Counted from the first letter of the stretch, positions 54,801 to 63,439 are shown. The stretch: DNA of 64,000 nt from Nipponacmea schrenckii (GCA_030562195.1 CM060199.1:29284338-29348337), one strand, 5' to 3'. Program-made: numbers and translations. The notes: a model not told the origin generated them from the letters alone.

Positions 54801-55764
54801 ATTTCATATCTTTGTATAAAAATTCAAGAGAGATATGAATTCATTCTGATGTGTGTGATGACTTGTAAGAAGAAATTGCTTCAAATCCAAATTATCATCC
54901 AAATATTGTTATCACATCATCATTATAGTACCAATAAAACTGAATAGCATCATAAATAGTTTCTACAGAGACTAAAATACGATAAAATCATACTGTGACT
55001 ATACGTCTTCAATACTCATTATATTAATTTCATATTGAACACAGAATGTACCCAAATTTATGAGTTCATTTTCATTTTAAGGTAATGACATTTTCTGCAA
55101 TTATGGTGTTGAGCACATTCAGTACACATTATGTGCGTTTTTAGTAGTATGTGGTACATGAGTCATTTTAGTAAGTCCCTACTACCCAGAAAACTCATTA
55201 ATTATGTGATTAATAGTTTCTTGTCATCAATACTTCATTTTAGTACAATTAGGTGTGACTAATTCTTCAGATGTATACATGTAGAGGTTACCACAGTTCC
55301 TGATTGTCTTGTCATTCTTTATGAGTGTCAGAAATAACTGTTCCAACTATAGATTGCAAGACATGATTTTAAACTTTTTCTCAGAACAGCGTTTTTCACA
55401 TTCATTTATAAGTTTTGTTGTGAATGTTTAAAAGATCCCTGCACATTTTTTTTATATTCATCAACACCTGAGCAGATAGTGTTTTAGTCGGAATACAATG
55501 GTTTTTATATGTACAGATTCAAACTGATTTGAATTTATTGGTTATTTATTCTACATTAATTTGACATCGAAACAAGTGTCTGACCATCACAACGCTGAAA
55601 TTTTTTTCTATTTGAAACATGTGATTCATACTGCAAAAAGCTTACCTTGAGAAGAGGCCACCATTTTGATCCATTGTGTTTGGTTGTGGTCCACGACTGT
55701 TTGTTGACATATTATCTGTTTTCACATCTATATACACTTTATCTTGTCCACTGCCAGACAAAAA
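12696..55764 (-). CDS. KIF26: Gene B: KIF26-family kinesin (5' end probably missing)
   Basis: Twelve exons on the minus strand: 55764-55646, 44732-44567, 29967-29755, 29630-29537, 29403-29206, 26498-26349, 26159-26067, 23246-23102, 16925-16769, 16389-13794, 13521-13325 and 12848-12696. All phases agree and the joined frame gives about 1,426 residues. The motor starts with VKVMLKIC (29967) and ends with [11 protein letters not shown] (16769). Its P-loop is GHSKLGKS instead of the kinesin GQTGSGKT, switch II reads HLIDLGST instead of DLAGSE, and switch I is degenerate around GRSSH, all as in KIF26, a family reported to bind microtubules without normal ATP hydrolysis. The tail is a paralogue of gene A. 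Exons encoding the KIF26 N-terminal region were not found and probably lie beyond 64000. Confidence 0.92.
13325..13521 (-). CDS. KIF26: Gene B exon: SRSAP-containing tail exon
   Basis: Donor GTAAAA follows 13325; acceptor is the tandem ACAGCAG, so the exon starts at 13521 (GKRSRSAP) or 13524 (one extra codon, AGKRSRSAP). The first choice matches gene A best (GTRRSRSAP). Its 66 residues end RKRYEEE in phase 0. It is homologous to gene A exon 3336-3541, with little DNA identity. Confidence 0.88.
13794..16389 (-). CDS. KIF26: Gene B large tail exon
   Basis: Acceptor TTTTACAG precedes 16389 and donor GTGAGT follows 13794. The 2,596 bases give 865 residues plus one base. In order: [16 protein letters not shown] lead, KIF26 signature [17 protein letters not shown], a Gln-rich run (QKQQKQQQQ), two EQWIDGP and one ERWIDGP motif, [31 protein letters not shown], a Lys/Ser-rich part, and the Ser/His-rich block ending [14 protein letters not shown]. 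The frame runs past the donor to a stop at 13720, which would end in hydrophobic residues with no match in gene A, so I take it as intron. The region is probably disordered and phosphorylated. Confidence 0.93.
16769..16925 (-). CDS. KIF26: Gene B exon: end of motor domain
   Basis: Encodes [36 protein letters not shown] and KRRKAK, the last helix region of a kinesin motor and neck. Donor GTATGT follows 16769. The acceptor is less sure: phase with the exon at 23102 requires the AG at 16927-16926 (ATACAG), giving [14 protein letters not shown] better-looking AG at 16950-16949 would break phase. The usual DSKLTR segment is replaced by a shorter ICYK, so either the family has diverged here or a micro-exon was missed. 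Part of this exon is duplicated in the adjacent intron. Confidence 0.8.
16847..17014. repeat. Partial exon duplication, about 101-bp tandem pair
   Basis: The stretch starting GCTGAAGATACATGAA at 16848, inside the motor exon, recurs at 16949 in the intron, followed in both copies by related sequence to about 16913 and 17014. By eye identity is about 80%. The copy carries the exon's CTTCAG into the intron, making a decoy acceptor on the minus strand. Confidence 0.6.
17030..17710. repeat. AT-rich tandem repeat, unit about 46 bp
   Basis: Repeats of TTATATCATAATAAATCTTAA followed by TATATATTTATAGTC, most regular at 17330-17710 and more degenerate before. Some units contain expanded (TA)n. The same repeat resumes at 18295-18400 after the Penelope-like fragment, so the element seems to sit inside the array. 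Confidence 0.85.
17711..18290 (+). mobile_element. 5'-truncated Penelope-like retroelement (GIY-YIG end)
   Basis: An open frame from 17714 to the TAA at 18083-18085 encodes about 123 residues resembling the C-terminal GIY-YIG endonuclease of Penelope-like elements: IVYQATV then ETYVGLTD, a Tyr-His-His patch [17 protein letters not shown], a Cys pair [10 protein letters not shown], and the closing [11 protein letters not shown] pattern. The reverse transcriptase is missing, so the copy is dead on arrival or truncated. The 3' non-coding part contains a hammerhead ribozyme motif (18145-18210). The unbroken frame suggests a fairly recent insertion. It lies in a gene B intron, antisense to the gene. 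Confidence 0.85.
18145..18210 (+). ncRNA. Hammerhead ribozyme motif in Penelope-like element
   Basis: Core CTGACGA at 18155-18161 and GAAA at 18181-18184 enclose stem II TGGTAG/CTACTA with a five-base loop (one G-T pair). After the core, A-C-A at 18184-18186 pairs with T-G-T at 18190-18192 around a GAC loop, followed by the cleavable T at 18193. Helix I is TTCTC (18150-18154) with GAGAA (18194-18198), then an internal mismatch. This is a type I fold with the very short stem III known from Penelope-like elements. Self-cleavage is expected after 18193. Confidence 0.75.
18295..18400. repeat. Continuation of AT-rich tandem repeat
   Basis: Same unit as 17030-17710 (AATCTTAATATATATTTATAG), on the far side of the Penelope-like fragment. 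Confidence 0.75.
19150..19580 (-). mobile_element. MITE-like element, family 2, diverged copy
   Basis: Opposite in orientation to 11951-12284. It shares GTTGAGCATTCTCAGAACGG-type sequence and the GGTTCCAATTCTGG motif. The right end GTGTAAACAGGG (19569-19580) is intact; the left end is eroded and placed only roughly. Confidence 0.6.
21678..21790 (-). mobile_element. SINE family A, 3' fragment
   Basis: Reverse of the family tail: contains AAGGATAACTACTTAGGTTC and GTCCGCCGTGACAGG, then TACCAACTGGTCCTTG. The tRNA-like head is lost. Confidence 0.65.
22644..22925 (+). mobile_element. SINE family A, nearly full-length
   Basis: Head TTCTATAGCACTGCGGTTAG looks like a tRNA-derived A-box region, and AAAGTTCAATGACC at 22720 like a decayed B box. 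Body GAAATGGGTACGGATAATC, GATCAATGCCAAG and AGCTGGTAGAAAAGATCC recurs at six other places in the window. The tail CTTGTAAAATATAGTTG ends in (TTTC)n. The head contains the palindrome ACGTCATGACGT. This is a dispersed tRNA-type SINE, not a tRNA gene. Confidence 0.8.
23102..23246 (-). CDS. KIF26: Gene B exon: motor switch II
   Basis: Acceptor TTTTTCAG precedes 23246 and donor GTAAGT follows 23102. Encodes [18 protein letters not shown], then [17 protein letters not shown] and RHLPHR. HLIDLG takes the place of the kinesin DLAGSE switch II, with the Ala missing, as in KIF26. SALGNVI..L is the standard motor helix. Phase 1 in, phase 2 out. Confidence 0.92.
23466..24562. repeat. 1.1-kb repeat unit, copy 1, ending in poly(A)
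   Basis: Begins AAAACTAGAATTGCTTACAA and ends CATCCAAGAATTAC plus about 20 A. The next copy follows 1,100 bases later in the same orientation with few changes. No protein frame is seen. Inside the unit, the stretch near 23553 recurs in diverged form near 23729 (GACAATATATTGAATAT). Several CCGGAAGT-type words, ATTACGTCAT and AAAATGGCGGC are present. The A tail suggests a retroposed origin; identity unknown. Confidence 0.75.
24563..25666. repeat. 1.1-kb repeat unit, copy 2, ending in poly(A)
   Basis: Direct tandem copy of 23466-24562 with scattered substitutions and small indels, ending in a run of about 22 A at 25645-25666. Open frames in it are fortuitous. Confidence 0.75.
26067..26159 (-). 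CDS. KIF26: Gene B exon: motor switch I region
   Basis: Encodes [18 protein letters not shown], then [12 protein letters not shown]. It is the counterpart of NxxSSRSH...FT in active kinesins, but the Asn and the S-S-R-S-H order are altered, in line with a non-hydrolysing motor. Donor GTATGT follows 26067. The acceptor is a tandem ACAGCAGAAG, allowing starts at 26159 or 26156. Confidence 0.9.
26349..26498 (-). CDS. KIF26: Gene B exon: motor, [10 protein letters not shown] block
   Basis: Acceptor TTATTCAG precedes 26498 and donor GTAAAG follows 26349. Encodes [40 protein letters not shown] and ASRNQN. The ELRAPTA-x-x-AA-x-x-DAA pattern is the KIF26 equivalent of the kinesin alpha-3 region. Confidence 0.92.
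27147..27640. mobile_element. MITE-like element, family 3
   Basis: Ends are imperfect inverted repeats: AAAGGGGCCCAGACTGGA at 27147 and, read on the minus strand from 27640, AAAGTGGACCAGGCTTTA. The interior is more GC-rich than its surroundings (for example CCGTGCTGCACGCGGCTGG near 27287) and non-coding. Only one copy is in the window, so the call rests on the ends and composition. Confidence 0.5.
27641..29205 (-). other. Gene B intron, unique AT-rich sequence
   Basis: Nothing recognisable beyond AT-rich intron sequence. Confidence 0.5.
29206..29403 (-). CDS. KIF26: Gene B exon: motor, after P-loop
   Basis: Acceptor CATTCTAG precedes 29403 and donor GTATTT follows 29206. Completes [10 protein letters not shown] of the P-loop, then [40 protein letters not shown] and [12 protein letters not shown] and the [10 protein letters not shown] strand match the kinesin fold (GIIPR and the FxVxVSxxEIY strand), with KIF26-type residues. 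Confidence 0.95.
29537..29630 (-). CDS. KIF26: Gene B exon: motor P-loop
   Basis: Acceptor TTTTTTCAG precedes 29630 and donor GTAAGT follows 29537. Encodes [31 protein letters not shown] and the first base of Gly. The P-loop across the junction is GHSKLGKS: it fits the loose Walker A form but not the kinesin consensus GQTGSGKT. Confidence 0.94.
29755..29967 (-). CDS. KIF26: Gene B exon: start of motor domain
   Basis: Acceptor GTAATTTCAG precedes 29967 and donor GTATGT follows 29755. Its 71 residues begin [10 protein letters not shown] (first motor strand, equal to V-x-V-x-x-R-x-RP in kinesins) and include [16 protein letters not shown] and [16 protein letters not shown] (the F-x-F-D-x-V-F motif). 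This is typical KIF26. Confidence 0.95.
31985..32100 (+). mobile_element. SINE family A, 3' fragment
   Basis: Contains GGACCAGCTGGTAGAAAGGA, CTTGTGAACTTAAG and CTTGTAAAATATAGGCG, ending in (TTTC)n; head missing. Confidence 0.65.
32690..32960 (+). repeat. Dispersed repeat, possible LINE 3' end
   Basis: CTCATGCACATGTGTATATA and the end ATAGGCTGAATGTTAGACAG ... AAATGAAGAGCTTATTATTA resemble 57265-57610. A shared terminus with an (ATT)n end is usual for non-LTR retrotransposon 3' ends. No protein remnant is visible. Confidence 0.4.
33600..33740 (+). mobile_element. SINE family A, body fragment
   Basis: AAATGGGTATGGATAATCCA, GGAAAGATCAATGCC and a worn GGCCCGGTAGAAAAGG block, followed by a T-rich tail. 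Confidence 0.6.
34563..34785 (-). mobile_element. SINE family A, body and tail
   Basis: Reverse orientation: AACTATATTTTACAAGGATA, GTCCGCCGTGAC, CTACCAGCTGGTCCTTGG, GGCATTGATCTTTCC and CAAGGTCATCGAACTTTCAC. The head is cut at about 34785. Confidence 0.75.
36435..36730 (+). mobile_element. SINE family B, tRNA-derived
   Basis: The head has a clear A box (GTGGCTCAGTGAGTTAG, from about 36443) and B box (GGTTCAATCCC, 36489-36499) at near tRNA spacing. The body includes GGATGGGACAATAAACCGAG, AGGATCCCTGACATCCC and CAAAAAGAGAAGGC. Two more copies lie at 43500 and 55943. The head is too diverged from tRNA in its arms to be a functional tRNA. Confidence 0.8.
37387..37660 (+). mobile_element. SINE family A, nearly full-length
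   Basis: Head GGATTCTATAGCACAGCTG, the palindrome ACGTCATGACGT, body AATTGGGTACGGATAATCCA and GGACCAGCTGGTAGAAAGGA, and tail CTTGTAAAATATAGTTG plus (TTTC)n. The middle, between head and body, differs from the copy at 22644. Confidence 0.78.
41285..41400. repeat. Short tandem repeat around TTATAATCGC
   Basis: Four or five copies of TTATAATCGCTTATATT-like units of irregular length. Confidence 0.55.
42230..42505. repeat. 28-30 bp minisatellite
   Basis: About nine units like AACTAATATGTGAAAAGTC followed by AAAAAATTA, clearest at 42330-42480. Confidence 0.75.
43500..43850 (+). mobile_element. SINE family B, diverged copy
   Basis: GAGCTCAGTGAGTTAGACAC head, then TTGGATTGGACAATAAACGG and CACAAAAAGAGTAGGCTAAT. 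The B box is deleted. The following CAAAATTTCTCTCAATGC is shared with the copy at 55943. Confidence 0.7.
44567..44732 (-). CDS. KIF26: Gene B exon: just before the motor
   Basis: Acceptor CTTTTTCAG precedes 44732 and donor GTAAGC follows 44567. Encodes [20 protein letters not shown], then [20 protein letters not shown] and NPGVGK, joining in phase to VKVMLKIC. The proline-rich linker and the NPGVGK-VKVML passage match what I recall of KIF26 just ahead of its motor. A basic run KKKKRH could be a nuclear or microtubule-binding patch. Confidence 0.88.
47175..47267 (+). pseudogene. Exon-like open frame of unknown origin
   Basis: After CTTTTTTGATACAG, a consensus-like acceptor, a frame of 30 codons reads [30 protein letters not shown] and stops at TAG 47265-47267. 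Its charged, protein-like composition contrasts with the AT-rich random frames nearby. It could be the last exon of a nested gene, a pseudogene scrap or a TE remnant. I do not recognise it, and no partner exon was found. Confidence 0.25.
48958..49200 (+). mobile_element. SINE family A, diverged copy
   Basis: ATGTGGTTCTACAGCACAGT head with a GTAGAGTGCTGGTTC stretch, GGGATAATCCAGAAAATC body and TTTCTTTC tail; internal deletions. Confidence 0.65.
50188..50225. repeat. Perfect 16-bp inverted repeat, 6-base loop
   Basis: Arms TTGAAAAACGCTTAAT (50188-50203) and ATTAAGCGTTTTTCAA (50210-50225), loop AATTTG. No mismatch. No surrounding element is recognised. Confidence 0.85.
52838..53237 (-). mobile_element. 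MITE-like element, family 1, second copy
   Basis: Reverse-orientation relative of 2708-3119. It shares TATAACCACATTTCTACTGA at its 5' end, CTTTAAAGCCAGC, ACTACCGATGTTGCG, AACTGTAAAACTAGT, CTTTAAAGCTAGCTTTCATT and GCCGGCTTTTTGGCC. Non-coding. Confidence 0.7.
55646..55764 (-). CDS. KIF26: Gene B most 5' exon found
   Basis: Acceptor TATTTCAG precedes 55764 and donor GTAAGC follows 55646. The 119 bases give 39 residues ([18 protein letters not shown], then [15 protein letters not shown]) plus two bases that complete Arg with exon 44732. A consensus splice frame and phase match support it; family resemblance is weaker than for the motor exons. Since it begins with an acceptor, at least one more exon lies further 5'. 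Confidence 0.72.
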
Positions 55765-55942
55765 CTGAAATAGGTTTATTTAGAAATAAACAATAGAGTA
55801 ACAGTACATATATGAGCAAAAGATCAGAAATAATGGGTTTCAATTCCAGGTCAAGATACTACCTTCAGATTTGTTCAAAGCCATTATCTCCCACCAGTCA
55901 AGTATGTAAAAAGAGTAATCAAAATACTCAGAATAAGAATCA

Positions 55943-56250
55943 TTACAGTGGCTCAAAGAGTTAGACGCCTGCTCACTAACCTGAGGGTCCAAGGTTCAAT
56001 CCTGGAAAAGGTCAAGATGAACTTTCAGATTTACCCCTTGTCAGAGATTAAGGTCGGAGGGACTGACAAAGAGTCTAGTCGTTGGATGGGACCATAAACT
56101 GAGGCCTCGTCTTGACAGTTTTAAATCACAAAAAGAGTATGCAAATGCAACTGTCATGGCAAAATTTCTCTCATTGCCAATGGTGTTTTCTATCTTCATT
56201 AGCACAGAACATTCAGAAAAGTAGGAAGTAAAGTTCATTCATTTCAGTAT
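55943..56250 (+). mobile_element. SINE family B copy
   Basis: CAGTGGCTCAAAGAGTTAGA head with intact B box AGGTTCAATCC (55991-56001), GTTGGATGGGACCATAAACT and CACAAAAAGAGTATGC body, then CAAAATTTCTCTCATTGCC as in the copy at 43500. Confidence 0.78.
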
Positions 56251-57241
56251 AATTACAGATATTTCTTCAACAAAATAGGTCATATTTTTTCATTATGATT
56301 CTATAAGTGATGGAAGAAGGGAAGACGGATGTTAAATAATAAATTGGGTTTTACTGTTCAGTATCAGCTATATCAGGTAATATAATGGCACATACCAACT
56401 ATATTGAATGCTAATCAAATAATCTGATCTATTGCCTACTCTACTGATTGACATAGTAAATGTGAAACGATTCTTGTCAAGCCTATTCATTTCAGTGTGG
56501 ATTAAACAATTTATAGCTAATATCAATATTAAGCCGTTAAACAAGCGCCAATTTATCAACGGCAAATAAAAAAAAGATCTATCACATTTCATGTTTGATT
56601 CTAGCTTCGATCTTTTTTAACACCTTGTGAAAAGAGCGAAAGAAAATATTGATAAACGTATGCAATACATTATAGATCTTTTTCTTTATTTCATTGATGT
56701 GAGAGAAATGCCTTAAGGCATATCAACTCAGTTTGGGTCAATAAAGAATTGTATATATATAGAAGGCTTTTACTATAGATTTATCTAGTCCAATTCTGCT
56801 TGAAAAGTAACATAAAAAGTAAATTAGTAGTTACCAAAGGCTAGAACTAACATCTCCAATGTAGCAGTAAAATGAACAATTATTAACTAAAAATGCAAAT
56901 ATCTGAGAGCTTGTCTCAACTTGAAATTTTAAATACTAATAAAAAAACACTCAATATCACGTCTGCTTGAAAAAAATAATATAAAACATGAATTAGATAG
57001 TGGCCTTAAGCATAGTGGCATAATATTGAAGGACAATAATAACTTTTCAGGTACAGGTTTTCATAAGAAAAATCATTGAAAATTGTTATCATCTATACAG
57101 TGTGAAAATAATCTATATGAAAATTTTTTCAATTAAAATGTAGAAATGACCAATTTACTTTTTTTTTAGCCAAATTTTAATCAGTTTTATCAGGAATTTA
57201 ATATCTAACGACACTTGCTGGAAGTTTTGATTTCTTAGTCC

Positions 57242-57465
57242 TGATGGCATATTGTCTGCTAATTCTATGACATTTGGTCTGTTCGTCTCATGCACATGTG
57301 CTTGTGTAAATGTGTTTTTCTTTTGCAGTAGTGCACTTGATCGCAGGAACTGATGGCATATTGTCTGCTAATTCTATGACTTTTGGTCTGTTCGTCTCAT
57401 GCACATGTGCTTGTGTAAATGTGTATTTCTTTTGCAGTACCGGTAATGTACTTGATCGCAGGAAC
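57242..57465. repeat. Tandem duplication of about 110 bp
   Basis: TGATGGCATATTGTCTGCTA at 57242 recurs at 57351, each followed by the same TCGTCTCATGCACATGTG and TTTCTTTTGCAGTA sequence and ending CTTGATCGCAGGAAC. Copies are about 95% alike by eye. Confidence 0.85.
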
Positions 57466-57610
57466 ATAGATCTGTTCAGCTACAAATGTATTTGGGTTTT
57501 TGTTTTTTTTTTTATCATCATATTGCCCCCATAGGCTGAAAGTTTGACAGAACCAAGTCCTTTTGTATTGGATCTCATTCCGACCAACGTAAAATAAAGA
57601 GTTTATTATT
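57466..57610 (+). repeat. Possible LINE 3' end with ATT tail
   Basis: ATAGGCTGAAAGTTTGACAG, then GACCAACGTAAAATAAAGAG and TTTATTATTATTAT, matching the end of 32690-32960. The tandem duplication just before it may be part of the same element. Confidence 0.45.
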
Positions 57611-60600
57611 ATTATACAATAAATAAACATTATTTAGTTCCAACTAATAAAATTTACACGCGACTCAAGTGGTTTGTTTTCTGATGAGAAAAAAAATGAA
57701 ACTGAATTATTGGCCGTTTGGTCACTGGTTGTGAGGTGACAAAGCAACAGGTCTGCATCACTGATTAGAAGAAATTGTTAAGCTGATACCAGTAACAACT
57801 GAACTACAGTGATCTTTTGAACAAAAAAGTTGGAATATGGATTTAAGGATGAGTAATATGTCACATTAATGGTCACTGACATATTTTCTCCTTCACTTTT
57901 CTATATCAACTTGTGTTGAATACTAAATAAGTGCAAAGACTCATCAGTCGACAAGACAGAACTTAATTCAGCTCATTTATAATTCACTACAAATTACAAG
58001 TACCACAGAAAAAATTAACAAGTCTACACAAAAAACGGCAAGAAAGAAATCAACCTTACTTTTCTTTCTACCATATAATTGTTTCTTTCTTAGTATTTTA
58101 GTCATGGCTTTTCTTTTACAGATAAATTATCCAGACCAGTTTAAAGAAATAATACTCAAATCAGCACCAAGACAGAACTTTTACGAAAACACTTTGGTCT
58201 GCAACACTTCAAAAATAAGCCAAATTGAATTCACATATTACTCACTTTCTTGATTCGGCTCTTTAATTTCATGTTGAAAATCAGCAGAAGCAGTGTTCAA
58301 AACACACTATATATATACTAGTTGTAATCCATAATTCTTAAAGAATACACCCCACATTCTCGCCATTGTTTTATTGACAGGACATTTCAAAAATAGCAAC
58401 GTATGAATTTTGCAGAAAAAATACTGAAATCTGATTGGTCAAGAATGCTGGTACATTTATATCAAATTAGATCATAACCAATAAGATTAATCTGGAGGAT
58501 TAGGATAAATAAAAACAATGATGTAAGAACAGCCCCTTGGCTCACACCTTTATCATAACTTTTAGTTCAAAGACTAGATTCTTTATCTGGCCACTTTACT
58601 ACCATACTTAACTTCCCTTCCCTGCCTCTTAATCTTTTTAGTCTTCTTATTGGAGGTAATTAGCTTTAATCCCTAGACAAATGGGATTAACTTAATCCCC
58701 TAAGGGCTCTTTAAGTGATAATCTGTGGCTATTGATAAAATAAGATTAAATTGTAAAGTTAGTATAGTGTGCTGGGCTATATTGATTTTGTAGAGAAATG
58801 AGAAAGGATCAGGTTGAAGCTTGTAATGTTACAGGTGTTGAAAATAACACAGTATTGATTGTTCATTTAGATTGATCTTTTATCATCTTTACATGTAATA
58901 AGTAGCTACTCTAACTCCATCTTATTTGTAGCCACTTTAAAGGGGTACAGTTGGTCCACCTTACAAATTAGCATACAAAGACTTGACATCCTAGCCTATA
59001 ACATCTCAGCTCCAGGGAGAATAAGTATTAAAGGGTTGCCCATAAACTTATGACTATAAATGGTAGACTATTTTAAAGGAGACTTCATAAGAGATTTACA
59101 TACCAGGGATCAGTTTTACAAAATTTTAAGAAAGATACAATCAATACTTTAAGAAACAAAGTAACCTGATTGGTTAATTAAAACTAAATTTTAGTGATTG
59201 ACCAATCTGACCATTGGAACACTAAAATCATCCTAATTTAAGTTTTTGTGAAACAGGCTCCAAGTTTTGGAAAGCTACCAATTCAACAAAACTATTTCAA
59301 ATATTGACCGAGAGTTCACTCAATTAACTGGTATAAAAAAGAGATTAAGAAAGTAGAAATTGAATCTAAGGTATCCTTTTTAATATGGATATCTTTAAAT
59401 CAAGTCTAAATATATTACAATAAGGCTAAATATGTTACTAAAAATATAGAGTAAATTTAATTACAGTGCTACATGAACACTCACAAATAACAATTTTCTT
59501 CAAAGCTGAAGTGGAACAAGTACTGTTTCCTTTTCAATTTTCTTCACAGCTTTTTATATAATTTTCATAACCACAGGAAACTCCCACAAAAATACATACT
59601 AGGCAGTATTATAATTTCAAGATAGTAGGTAGTGGTTATAGAATTAACAAGATTTTGCCTTTAGATACAATATCTCTCAACTTTGGCAATCAAATCTATG
59701 ACTATCTGACACCTTCTTTGCTCCTAATTCTACTCTATAGTATATACTGTATCAAGTGTGTTGCATATCCCCAGATTCTTTTTTCCTTCTTTTTCTTCTC
59801 TTCAAATTTATTCCTTTATTAATACTTGTGCATGCTTTATATGTCCTTTTATCCAAATCCAATTAATGTGTAATCATTGTTACTGATATGTATATTTTTA
59901 TTCAAAAAATATTGTTTAAATCTTTAAGCCTTAAAGTTCATAGATCACCATTTTCAGGCGTTCAGTGTCTTTTGGGTCTCAGAAACAGGTATTGTTCAGC
60001 TTAGCTGATCAATCAAAGTATTCACAGCTTACTGTTGAAATTCTAGCTTTCTCAGCCTAAGTTACAAAAGTGACCAATCTTTTTAAGAGGATCACATCAT
60101 GTGTATACAGTAGACTCAATCATCCACTCTGTATCAGATGTCTGGATAAATCAACAAGACGTTAAATTTTCAGATATTGAGTTGTTGTGTTTTAGTTCTG
60201 GCCCTGAACATCTACAATGTCTTTGATGATGAAGAAAAATTGATACGTTAAATGGGAAGACAAGGAAAATCAAATTTATACTCAATATAGTCTTTCATAA
60301 TCATAACGCAACCACTTTACGCATAACCCTTAAATTGATCAATTGAAATGTCCAGTGTCTATCCCCGAGCCATTTTGTGTCTGTCTAAACATGAATTTCA
60401 TTGAAGTTCTCTTAGAAAAACAGTGAATTAATAACCTCATTAAGCAGTTATTATTTCATAATTCTTTCTAGAGAGTTGTGACATTTTCAAACGTAGAAGA
60501 AATCCTTTCTGAGTCAGTCAGTAATATTTGTCAAAATGTCAAGCATGTATTTTATTATTTGAATGCTTAATTCCCCAACTTTAGCCTTTTAAGAGATTGT

Positions 60601-61499
60601 ATGGGTGCATGTTGTCTTAATGTCCATGACAAGCCAGATCTCAATTTACTCAAGTTTGAAAATTGAAAAGTTGCTAGTCAATAAATAAGATAAAAGCTGG
60701 AGGGAGGAATAAAAATATTAATGACTCTGAGGATCATTTTCATGTTATCTTAGACAAGATTAATTTTTCTCACAACTAAAAATCAATGCTTCAATTCAAA
60801 GAGAAAGTCATCTGCACTTTTTTCATTCTGCAGTAAATCGGCTTTAGACTCTGTATAAAACCCCCTGCAGGCTAAGTTATGTTTGTCGGACATCTCAAAA
60901 TGAAGACAAAATAGCAAGTATTTACTATGTGAAATCAATGACTTGTAAAGGATTAGTGCAAAGTACTCAATGAATGCAGACACCTTCAGGCTAAGGAATT
61001 CTGTGAGAAGAAAAAAACAGATATGAAGATAGTGAAATCAGATTGATGTTGAACTCTAAGATTGGTAGATATGGCCCTAAGCTGGATTTTGCTGATTCAA
61101 TGTCGGAAAGCAAAACATCTTAGACGGAACCAATTACTCAACATAAAAGTGAAACTTTGATTACAAAAATAGCACAGCGTCTGCTTTTAGAAAAACCAAT
61201 GTAGACTTAACAGTAAATTGATAACTTGTTATTTGTAAGGAAACACAAATCCTCTTATATAAAAAGGTTACTGGTATTACCAACCAAAGCTATAGTCCTA
61301 CAGCTCCATACCTTCGAGTTGACCTACATCAGTTTAGTTTGTTGAACAAACTTATATCAGAACAGAACACTACTAAATTTAGAATTTAAAATCAGTTTTC
61401 ATTTTTAAGTTACATTGAGGGTCAACACTAATTTTGATTCATAGTCATTGTCAATTATTATGTTAGAAAAAACATATTTTCGATGGTTTGGGAAAACCT

Positions 61500-62140
61500 G
61501 CTACTCAGTTGGTTAAGCTAAAAGTAGTTCAGATAGATTGAATTTAGAATCAGCTGGTAAAACTACAATGATACAGGCAGTTTGAATTAACAATCAGCTG
61601 GTAAAGCTACAATGTTACAGGTAGTTTTAATTAAGAATCAGCTGGTTAAGTTAAAATGATACAGGTAGTTTAAATTAGGAATCAGCTGGTTAAGTTAAAA
61701 TGATACAGGTAGTTTGAATTAAGATTCAGCTGGTTAAGTTAAAATGATACAGGTATTTTGAATTAAGAATCAGCTGGTTAAGCTAAAATGATACAGGTAG
61801 TTTGAATTAAGAATCAGCTGGTTAATCTAAAATGATACCGTAAGGTAGTTTGAATAAACAATCAGCTGGTAAAGTTAAAATGATACAGGTTGTTTGATTT
61901 GAGAATCAGCAGGTAATGCTACAATCTTACAGGTAGTTTGCAATTAAGAATCAGCAGGTAATGCTACAATCTTACAGGTAGTTTGCAATTAAGAATCAGC
62001 TGGTAAAGCTACAATATTGCAGGTAGTTTGAATTAAGAAGCAGCTGGTTAAGCTAAAATGATACAGGTAGTTTCAATTAAGGTGCAGCTGGTTAAGCTAA
62101 AATGATACAGGTGGTTTGAATTAAGAGTCAGCTTAAGAAA
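61500..62140. repeat. 44-bp minisatellite, about 14 units
   Basis: Units such as GAATCAGCTGGTTAAGCTAA followed by AATGATACAGGTAGTTTGAA. The main variants are GGTAAAGCTAC and GGTTAAGCTAA versions. Moderately diverged throughout. Confidence 0.92.
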
Positions 62141-63439
62141 CTTCACCTCATATATTCCTTATAACTAGACTTTTCCAAGAGCCCTTTATCACTTGCTAGT
62201 CATACATTGATAGAAATTGATACTGACAATAGAATTCAGACTTGCTCCATTCTACAACACACTGTTTTGCTTTTAAAGTTTTTTGTGACATGATCGCAGT
62301 GGCATGAGAACACAATGGCGACCTTGTGTACAGACGGACAGAAAGCATGAAAAATCCATCAATAGATAGTGTTTGAAAATTAAGCTGTCTATCTTCTTTG
62401 TCATGCCAATCATTTACAGGTTTTCAGTAACAGTAAGTGATTTCAAATCAGCTTGTCATTTCCATGTCTCTAAAGACTATTTCTGTCTACAATTATTCCA
62501 CATGTTGAATATCAATCTTGTACAGAAGTTAGCCTGCAAGTCCTTTTCTTTAGCTATTTCTAATGTATGAATATGGAATAATAAGTGTTAGAACTCTACA
62601 AATGATAATGGAATGACACAAGCAAATGTCAACTATTCCTTTGGAATAGAACCCAGGTTTCTTTATTCTTCTGGCTGGGAATGTTGAATATATCTGAGCA
62701 ACTGAAAGATAGTTTACCAGATGAGTAACATATGCCTACTGTCCGTTTGGTTTTCAATTAAGAACAATAGGCAGAATAGTGACCAATATTAACATGAAAT
62801 ACTGAGATCAACACTTCAGGTAACGCTTCAGGTAGTGCTTTCTATAGTAATATATATTGTAGCCAAAATCTGTCACAAATTTGGTTTTCATTGTGTTTAC
62901 AGAAAATAAATAAGCAAGGAAAAAATTTTCCTTCCTGATACATTATAATAATTGCAATTAAAGTTGTTAAGGTCTGTCAAATATGATATGAAATATCATC
63001 AATTTTTATTGATTTTCAATACGGTTCACCCGGTCGTTATCAATGAGTTTTTCCAAAATAATTGTGCGATCTAGAATGCTTATGAGTGAAACATTGAATG
63101 TGTTTTTAAGTACAAATATTAAATATTGTTCTTTAAGCTTATTGTTTTTTTTTTATTGTATATAGGGTTCATAATTGGCCAATAATAAACAAATTCACAA
63201 AGTTTCATTCAATTTAAGCATCTATCTCCTATAAATTTCTTACAAAACTAAAACTTTGGACGACACTTCTAGTTTTGACCTTGACCCATTTCGCAGCAAC
63301 TTATCTTTGGCATACATTTTTTATTAAAAGATATTATATTGGCAATTTAGACTTTTATCAGGAGACAACATTAGAAACCCATTACTTGGTGTGAATAAAA
63401 CATAATAATGTAAATTTTGACTGTAAAAAATATGAAGAA

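Larger units (their letters stand above)
44733..55645 (-). other. Gene B intron, about 10.9 kb
   Basis: AT-rich, with a SINE A copy (48958-49200), a MITE family 1 copy (52838-53237), a perfect hairpin (50188-50225) and one possible plus-strand exon-like frame (47175-47267). Nothing else recognised. Confidence 0.65.
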
